Assembly (NCBI GenBank): GCA_900554845.1
Contig: USIY01000178.1
Span: 1-5,129, forward strand
Length of the DNA stretch: 5,129 nucleotides
Direction of reading: 5' to 3'
Origin: an uncultured Bacteroidales bacterium
GTDB taxonomy: Bacteria; Bacteroidota; Bacteroidia; Bacteroidales; Muribaculaceae
Part shown: one piece after another, positions 1-5,129 of the stretch
Layout of the letters: the number at the start of each line of letters is the position of its first letter
Position numbering within the stretch: position 1 is the first letter of the stretch
Position numbers and translations under genes: made by a program
The notes under the pieces: model-generated
Told to the model about the DNA's origin: nothing
The model's database searches: none
Seen by the model: only the letters and a program-made list of their open reading frames with translations

Positions 1-494
1 GTCCTGTATTCAACGCCCCGATGGGAGGCACCGTCCTCGAGGTAAAGGTTAAGCCCGGCGACGCTGTGAAGGCAGGTGACACCCTCCTGGTTTACGAAGC
101 CATGAAGATGGAGAACAATCTTGTCAGCGACCGTGACGGAGTCATTGCCAAAGTCATGGTGGAGGACGGCGATGTCATGAACACCGACCAGCCGTTGTTC
201 CAGTTCGCCGGCGCAGGGGCTCCCGCTCCTAAAGCGGCTCCCGCTCCAAAGCCTGCCCCCAAACCCGCCGCTGCTCCAAAGGCTCCCAAGGCTGAGGCAT
301 GCCCTGTGACCCCTGTTAAGGGAATCGACATCAATAGAGCATATCCTGCCGTAGAAGGCGGAACCGCCGGAAATCCCGTGCCCGAGCATCACTCCGCCGC
401 AGCTCCCGCTCTGAAACTTGCCAACGGCACGACGCTTCAGATCGACATCAATCCCGACGGAGGAATCTCCATCAAGATTACTACAGGTAAGTAA
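1..494 (+). CDS. Biotin carboxyl carrier protein or biotinyl-domain subunit (5'-truncated)
   Basis: The reading frame is open to the left edge: from base 3 it reads PVFNAP directly before the Met at base 21, so that Met is internal and the true start lies outside the window. What is visible is a biotinyl domain (to about base 200) with the canonical EAMKMEN motif. The Lys of that motif (codon 105-107) is the expected site of biotin attachment by biotin ligase. An Ala/Pro/Lys-rich flexible linker follows (about 208-297), then a tail of about 65 residues that I do not recognise. In the family, this domain carries carboxyl groups between active sites of biotin-dependent carboxylases or decarboxylases. 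In Bacteroidales a methylmalonyl-CoA or oxaloacetate decarboxylase carrier subunit is the likeliest role, but that is inference because the neighbouring subunits are outside. It could also be the end of a larger fused subunit. The usual order puts the Ala/Pro linker before the biotinyl domain, so the tail is odd. A terminator at 516 ends the transcript. Confidence is high for the domain and low for the complex. Confidence 0.85.
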   Translation, partial: PVFNAPMGGTVLEVKVKPGDAVKAGDTLLVYEAMKMENNLVSDRDGVIAKVMVEDGDVMNTDQPLFQFAGAGAPAPKAAPAPKPAPKPAAAPKAPKAEACPVTPVKGIDINRAYPAVEGGTAGNPVPEHHSAAAPALKLANGTTLQIDINPDGGISIKITTGK

Positions 495-515
495 AACATA
501 CTTCACATGAATTAC

Positions 516-547
516 GGGTGCAGTCTTGCGGCTGCACCCTATTTATT
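516..547 (+). terminator. Intrinsic terminator after the biotin carrier gene
   Basis: A 10-bp stem (GGGTGCAGTC at 516-525 against GGCTGCACCC at 530-539, with one T-G wobble) closes a TTGC tetraloop and is followed by the T-rich stretch TATTTATTT. It starts 21 bp after the stop codon. The T-tract is interrupted by A residues, so termination may be somewhat leaky, but the G/C-rich stem is strong. It separates the carrier gene from rpmE2. Confidence 0.85.
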
Positions 548-596
548 TGATTATATTCTGGTTATCATTCAAGAAGAGATGAATGTCCGGTTCATG

Positions 597-628
597 TTTG
601 CGTGATTTCAAAAAAATTAGTAACTTTG
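597..628 (+). promoter_or_regulatory. Bacteroidetes-type promoter for rpmE2
   Basis: TTTG at 597-600 (the -33 element) is followed after 20 nt by TAACTTTG at 621-628, an exact match to the Bacteroidetes -7 consensus TAnnTTTG. Transcription would start near 632-636, giving a leader of about 55-60 nt before the rpmE2 ATG. The element lies between a terminator and a gene, as expected for a real promoter. The start point is inferred. Confidence 0.8.
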
Positions 629-660
629 CAGGCCATTTAGTGGGATCGCGACCTGCTAAG
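624..660. repeat. Inverted repeat spanning the rpmE2 -7 element and leader
   Basis: CTTTGCAGG (624-632) and CCTGCTAAG (652-660) are inverted copies matching at 8 of 9 positions, separated by 19 nt. The left arm overlaps the -7 element and the likely transcription start, which would suit an operator. The right arm can instead pair with the bases just upstream of the centre in RNA, UUAGUGGG (637-644) with CCUGCUAA (652-659). That gives an 8-bp stem with two wobbles and a 7-nt loop, AUCGCGA, at the very 5' end of the mRNA. Whether either structure works is unknown; an arrangement of this size can arise by chance. Confidence 0.3.
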
Positions 661-691
661 AACAAACTAAATTAAACAAGTACGTACAAAA

Positions 692-946
692 ATGAAAAAA
701 GATCTTCATCCCAAGGAGTACCGCGAGGTTTGCTTCAAGGACATGTCGAACGATGAGACATTCATCACCCGTTCCACGGTTGCATCACGTGAGACCATTG
801 AAATCGACGGCAAGGAATATCCCCTTGTAAAGCTCGAGATCACCTCTTCTTCACACCCCTTCTTCACGGGCAAGCAGAAATTGGTCGACACCGCCGGTCG
901 CGTGGACAAGTTCCGCAGCCGTTACGGCAACCGCACAAAGAAGTAA
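692..946 (+). CDS. rpmE2: Type B 50S ribosomal protein L31 (bL31, zinc-free form)
   Basis: This 84-residue protein is a component of the large ribosomal subunit, where bL31 helps bridge the central protuberance to the small subunit head. It matches type B L31 throughout: HPKEYREVCFKDMSND near the N-terminus, a YPLVKLEITSSSHPFFTGK core at about 43-61, and GRVDKFRSRYG near the C-terminus. The length is normal for the type B family (about 80-90). The only cysteine is Cys14, so the zinc-binding cysteines of the type A form are absent; type B paralogues are zinc-independent. The ATG at 692 gives the expected MKKDLHP start and is preceded by an A-rich leader (AAGTACGTACAAAA) without a Shine-Dalgarno sequence, as is usual in Bacteroidetes. 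It forms a single-gene transcript between its own promoter (597-628) and terminator (971-1001). Whether a zinc-binding L31 also exists in this genome cannot be seen here. Confidence 0.97.
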   Translation: MKKDLHPKEYREVCFKDMSNDETFITRSTVASRETIEIDGKEYPLVKLEITSSSHPFFTGKQKLVDTAGRVDKFRSRYGNRTKK

Positions 947-970
947 TTCTCCTGCCGGAAATATCAGGAC

Positions 971-1001
971 AAAGCCATCCTCTTCGGATGGCTTTTCTTT
1001 T
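971..1001 (+). terminator. Intrinsic terminator after rpmE2
   Basis: A perfect 10-bp stem, AAAGCCATCC (971-980) with GGATGGCTTT (986-995), closes a 5-nt loop (TCTTC) and runs into TTTTCTTTT. It lies 24 bp after the rpmE2 stop. The A-rich left flank pairing with the T-tract means it might also act weakly on the opposite strand. It makes rpmE2 a monocistronic unit. Confidence 0.92.
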
Positions 1002-1056
1002 GTGCTTACTCATCACTTGAATTCGTCATTGGCATTTCATCAAGGGCTGTACGTAA

Positions 1057-1088
1057 TTTGCCTACGTCCGAAAAATTTGGTAATTTTG
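1057..1088 (+). promoter_or_regulatory. Bacteroidetes-type promoter for def-ettA
   Basis: TTTG at 1057-1060 and TAATTTTG at 1081-1088 match the -33 and -7 (TAnnTTTG) elements, with the same 20-nt spacing as the rpmE2 promoter. Both promoters continue with CA after the -7 element and have an A-rich run just upstream of it. The predicted start is near 1092-1096, leaving a very short leader of about 16-20 nt before the def ATG. The -33 element sits in the loop of a small inverted repeat (ACGTA 1051-1055, TACGT 1063-1067), which is probably coincidental. Confidence 0.8.
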
Positions 1089-1111
1089 CACTTTGAAATT
1101 ATTTCCCCAAA

Positions 1112-1675
1112 ATGGTATTACCGGTTTATTTATACGGGCATCCCGTTCTGCGGCAGGAGGCCGAAGACATTGAGAAGGATTACCCCGAACTCGAGAAACT
1201 TATCAAAGATATGTTCGAGACCATGTACGCCACCGACGGCGTGGGTCTCGCGGCCCCGCAGATAGGCAGATCCATAGCCGTCATCGTCATCGACGGTTCC
1301 GTGTTGGCCTCCGACTTTCCCGAATGCGCGGACTCGAAGATGGTGTTCATAAATCCGCAGCTTGAGGTTATCGAGGACGTTGAGCCGGTGAGTCGTGCCG
1401 AAGGATGTCTTTCTCTCCCCGGACTGAACGAGAATGTGCGACGCACAGAGCATGTGGTGTTGGAATGGGTAGATGAGAATTTTCAGCCGCACAAGCAGGA
1501 ATTCCGCGGTTTCTTGTCCCGTATAATCCAACATGAGTACGACCACCTTCTCGGCGAGGTGTTCACCGACCATATATCCCCTATTCGCAAACAGATGATA
1601 AGGGGAAAACTCAACAATCTGGAACGCGGCAAAACAAAAGCCGAATACCGTACCGTTGCAAAGCCGCATAAATAA
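1112..1675 (+). CDS. def: Peptide deformylase
   Basis: This 187-residue metalloenzyme removes the formyl group from the N-terminal Met of nascent proteins at the ribosome exit. All three family motifs are intact: GVGLAAPQ (43-50), EGCLS (97-101) and HEYDH (141-145). By family knowledge Cys99, His141 and His145 bind the metal, Glu142 is the catalytic acid/base, and Gln50 helps bind substrate. The C-terminal segment with RGKLNNLERGK resembles Bacteroidetes deformylases and the length is normal. The ATG at 1112 gives the typical MVLPVYLYGHPVLR start. The leader has no Shine-Dalgarno sequence and is short, because the promoter at 1057-1088 is so close. The gene is followed by ettA after 29 bp with no terminator, so the two are probably co-transcribed. 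In many Bacteroidetes def lies next to a RuvX/YqgF gene, as I recall; here the neighbour is ettA instead. The protein looks complete and functional. Confidence 0.97.
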   Translation: MVLPVYLYGHPVLRQEAEDIEKDYPELEKLIKDMFETMYATDGVGLAAPQIGRSIAVIVIDGSVLASDFPECADSKMVFINPQLEVIEDVEPVSRAEGCLSLPGLNENVRRTEHVVLEWVDENFQPHKQEFRGFLSRIIQHEYDHLLGEVFTDHISPIRKQMIRGKLNNLERGKTKAEYRTVAKPHK

Positions 1676-1704
1676 TCCTCCACCCATACATCTACCTTTA
1701 TATT

Positions 1705-3390
<1,686 letters not shown>

Positions 3391-3437
3391 CCCTCTTGAA
3401 ACGACAATAATAATCAATATTCTTACTTATTAATTTA

Positions 3438-5129
3438 ATGGACTGGCTAATTGATCTTTTAAGGCCTTTCAACACCTCGCTGGCGAGCACCATCGTTCTA
3501 TATTCGGTGGTGATATTCGTCGGTATCTGGCTTGGCAAAGTCAAGATATTCGGAGTGTCGCTGGGCGTTACTTTCGTCCTGTTCGTAGGATTGCTGCTGG
3601 GTCATTTCGGCTATTGCGCCAACCCCGACGTTCTGCATTTCTTGCGTGAGTTCGGACTTATCCTGTTCATCTTCTCGATCGGTATGCAGGTAGGTCCGGG
3701 ATTTTTCTCATCCTTCAAGGAAGGTGGCATCCGCATGAACGCTCTGGCAATGCTCGGCATCGGCCTCAACGTGGCCATCATGCTCGCGATCTACTTCATC
3801 CAGGGTGGTTCGGAAGGAAGCACCTCCATCGCGCAGATGGTCGGCATTATGTCCGGCGCCGTAACCAACACACCCGGTCTTGGTGCCGCACAGCAGACTT
3901 ACCTGCAGGTTATCCCCGACGGTTCCTCCGTCAGTCAGGAGATGTCAATGGGCTATGCCGCGGCCTATCCTCTCGGTGTTATCGGCATAATCCTGACAAT
4001 GATCCTTCTGAAGGCTATCTTCAAAATCGACAATGCCAAGGAAACGGCCGAACTCGACGCCGAATCCAACAGCGCGGAGCTCGCTCCCCACATGGTGACA
4101 TGTCAGGTCACAAACGACCTGATCGACGGTCTGAACATGCTGAAGCTCCACACCCTTATTTCCGTCGACTATGTGATTTCACGTATTGAGCGACCCGATG
4201 GCATGATCGAGATTCCCACATCTAAAACGGAGATTCATAAGGGCGACCTGTGCCTTATTGTATGTCCCGCACAGGACGAGGAAATATTCACACGTTTTAT
4301 CGGTCCTATCATCGAAAAGAAATGGGAGATGGACCGCGGTCCGGTGGTATCACGCCGTATTCTTGTTACAAAAACAGAATACAATGGCGCGAAACTGGGT
4401 TCCCTGCATTTGCACGACGCATATCAGCTGAACGTCACGCGCGTCAACCGCGCCGGCGTGGACCTGATCGCAAAACCGGGTCTTCGTCTGCAGATGGGCG
4501 ACCGTCTGACCGTAGTCGGCAAGATCGACGACATCGAGAATCTCGCCAACAAGCTCGGAAACTCCATGAAACGTCTGCACGAGCCCAATCTGATAACGAT
4601 GTTCATCGGTATTTTCTTGGGAATCATCGTCGGAAGCATTCCCTTGCAGTTCCCCGGCATGTCTGTGCCGATGAAACTCGGTCTGGCGGGCGGACCACTT
4701 GTGGTCGCCATCCTGTTGAGCGCATACGGCCACAAGATCCATCTGGTCACCTACACCAACTCGTCGGCCAACCTTTTGCTCCGTGAGCTTGGTATCTGTC
4801 TGTTCCTTGCTTCCGTAGGACTTGCCGCCGGTAAGGACTTCGCCGCCACTGTGTTCACTCCAGACGGCGCGACATGGGTACTCTATGGATTCATCATCAC
4901 GATGGTCCCCCAGATGGTGATGGCAATCGTGGCACGGGCAAAGTACAAGATGAATTATTTCAGCATCTGCGGTATGTTGTCCGGTACATATACCGACCCG
5001 CCGGCACTTGCTTACGGCAACAAGATCGCCAACAACGACGCTCCCGCCGTAAGTTACTCCACGGTCTACCCGCTCACGATGTTCATGCGTGTAGTCGTGG
5101 CGCAGCTGATAATCCTCTTCTTCATATAG
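3438..5129 (+). CDS. YidE/AspT-family putative transporter (duplicated membrane domain with two RCK_C domains)
   Basis: This 563-residue inner-membrane protein follows the YidE/YbjL/AspT layout. The N-terminal membrane half (about 15-197) has some five to six hydrophobic segments, the block EFGLILFIFSIGMQVGPGFF (71-90) and the motif GAVTNTPGLGAAQQ (140-153). A cytoplasmic middle follows with two RCK_C (TrkA-C-like) domains at about 215-290 and 300-375, the second ending in GDRLTVVG. The C-terminal membrane half (about 385-562) repeats the first, with GTYTDPPALAY (516-526) standing where the first half has GAVTNTP. E. coli YidE is similar along the whole length. AspT itself exchanges aspartate for alanine; for YidE-type members the substrate is not established, so I give none. 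The RCK_C domains suggest control by a small cytoplasmic ligand. The gene is complete: the ATG at 3438 has an A/T-rich leader and the TAG is the last codon of the window. It lies 47 bp after ettA without a terminator, so read-through from the def promoter is likely. Confidence 0.93.
   Translation: MDWLIDLLRPFNTSLASTIVLYSVVIFVGIWLGKVKIFGVSLGVTFVLFVGLLLGHFGYCANPDVLHFLREFGLILFIFSIGMQVGPGFFSSFKEGGIRMNALAMLGIGLNVAIMLAIYFIQGGSEGSTSIAQMVGIMSGAVTNTPGLGAAQQTYLQVIPDGSSVSQEMSMGYAAAYPLGVIGIILTMILLKAIFKIDNAKETAELDAESNSAELAPHMVTCQVTNDLIDGLNMLKLHTLISVDYVISRIERPDGMIEIPTSKTEIHKGDLCLIVCPAQDEEIFTRFIGPIIEKKWEMDRGPVVSRRILVTKTEYNGAKLGSLHLHDAYQLNVTRVNRAGVDLIAKPGLRLQMGDRLTVVGKIDDIENLANKLGNSMKRLHEPNLITMFIGIFLGIIVGSIPLQFPGMSVPMKLGLAGGPLVVAILLSAYGHKIHLVTYTNSSANLLLRELGICLFLASVGLAAGKDFAATVFTPDGATWVLYGFIITMVPQMVMAIVARAKYKMNYFSICGMLSGTYTDPPALAYGNKIANNDAPAVSYSTVYPLTMFMRVVVAQLIILFFI

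Noticed and set aside
21..23. ATG at base 21 as the start of the biotin carrier gene
   Set aside because: The frame is open upstream to the window edge and the residues before it (PVFNAP) match the normal beginning of a biotinyl domain, so this Met is internal.
680..1067. GTACGTA repeated at 680-686 and 1049-1055, and ACGTA/TACGT inverted around the def -33 element
   Set aside because: The words are only 5-7 bp long, are palindromic by nature and lie at different distances from their promoters. Chance is the simplest explanation.
1002..1265. Open frame of 87 codons overlapping the def promoter and the def 5' end
   Set aside because: It runs through the promoter, lies out of frame with an unmistakable def gene, and its product (rich in Arg/Pro, without known motifs) looks like a shadow frame.
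1130..1687. Minus-strand open frame of 185 codons antisense to def
   Set aside because: It mirrors the def coding sequence almost exactly, has no promoter or recognisable domain, and is explained by codon bias on the + strand. The same applies to minus-strand frames at 1795-2400 and 2863-3417 under ettA.
3396..3425. Possible promoter in the ettA-transporter gap (TTG at 3396-3398, TATTCTTA at 3418-3425, 19-nt spacing)
   Set aside because: The -7 match lacks the key TTTG core (two mismatches), and the gap is A/T-rich so weak matches are expected. It cannot be excluded, but I would not annotate it.
4250..4786. Plus-strand open frame of 178 codons inside the transporter gene
   Set aside because: It is another frame of a clearly conserved membrane protein gene, is very rich in Arg, His and Ser, and has no independent support.

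Overview
The window looks like chromosomal housekeeping DNA from a member of the Bacteroidales. The evidence is two promoters of the Bacteroidetes TTTG / TAnnTTTG form, A/T-rich gene leaders without Shine-Dalgarno sequences, and protein families typical of that order. A Muribaculaceae-like genome is my guess from the overall style; it is not demonstrated. All genes are on the + strand and no mobile element, CRISPR array, tRNA or rRNA is visible.

Layout. Bases 1-494 are the 3' part of a biotin carrier protein (or of a larger biotin-dependent subunit), closed by a strong hairpin terminator at 516-547. A promoter at 597-628 drives a short transcript for type B ribosomal protein L31 (rpmE2, 692-946), which ends in a second strong terminator at 971-1001. 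A second promoter at 1057-1088, with the same 20-nt spacing, drives peptide deformylase (def, 1112-1675). The ABC-F translation factor EttA (1705-3390) follows after 29 bp, and a YidE/AspT-type membrane transporter (3438-5129) after a further 47 bp. The last three genes are probably one transcript, because no terminator or convincing promoter separates them. The transporter's stop codon is the last three bases of the window.

How the genes fit together. The middle of the window is about protein synthesis: a ribosomal protein, the enzyme that removes the formyl group from new proteins, and an ATPase that gates the ribosome's first elongation cycle. The carrier protein belongs to carboxyl-transfer metabolism, plausibly methylmalonyl-CoA or oxaloacetate decarboxylation, and is transcriptionally separate. 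The transporter has no evident functional tie to def-ettA.

I found no new defence, mobile or biosynthetic system. The points most worth a second look are the unusual C-terminal tail on the biotin carrier, the inverted repeat and leader hairpin at the rpmE2 promoter, and the uncharacterised substrate of the transporter.
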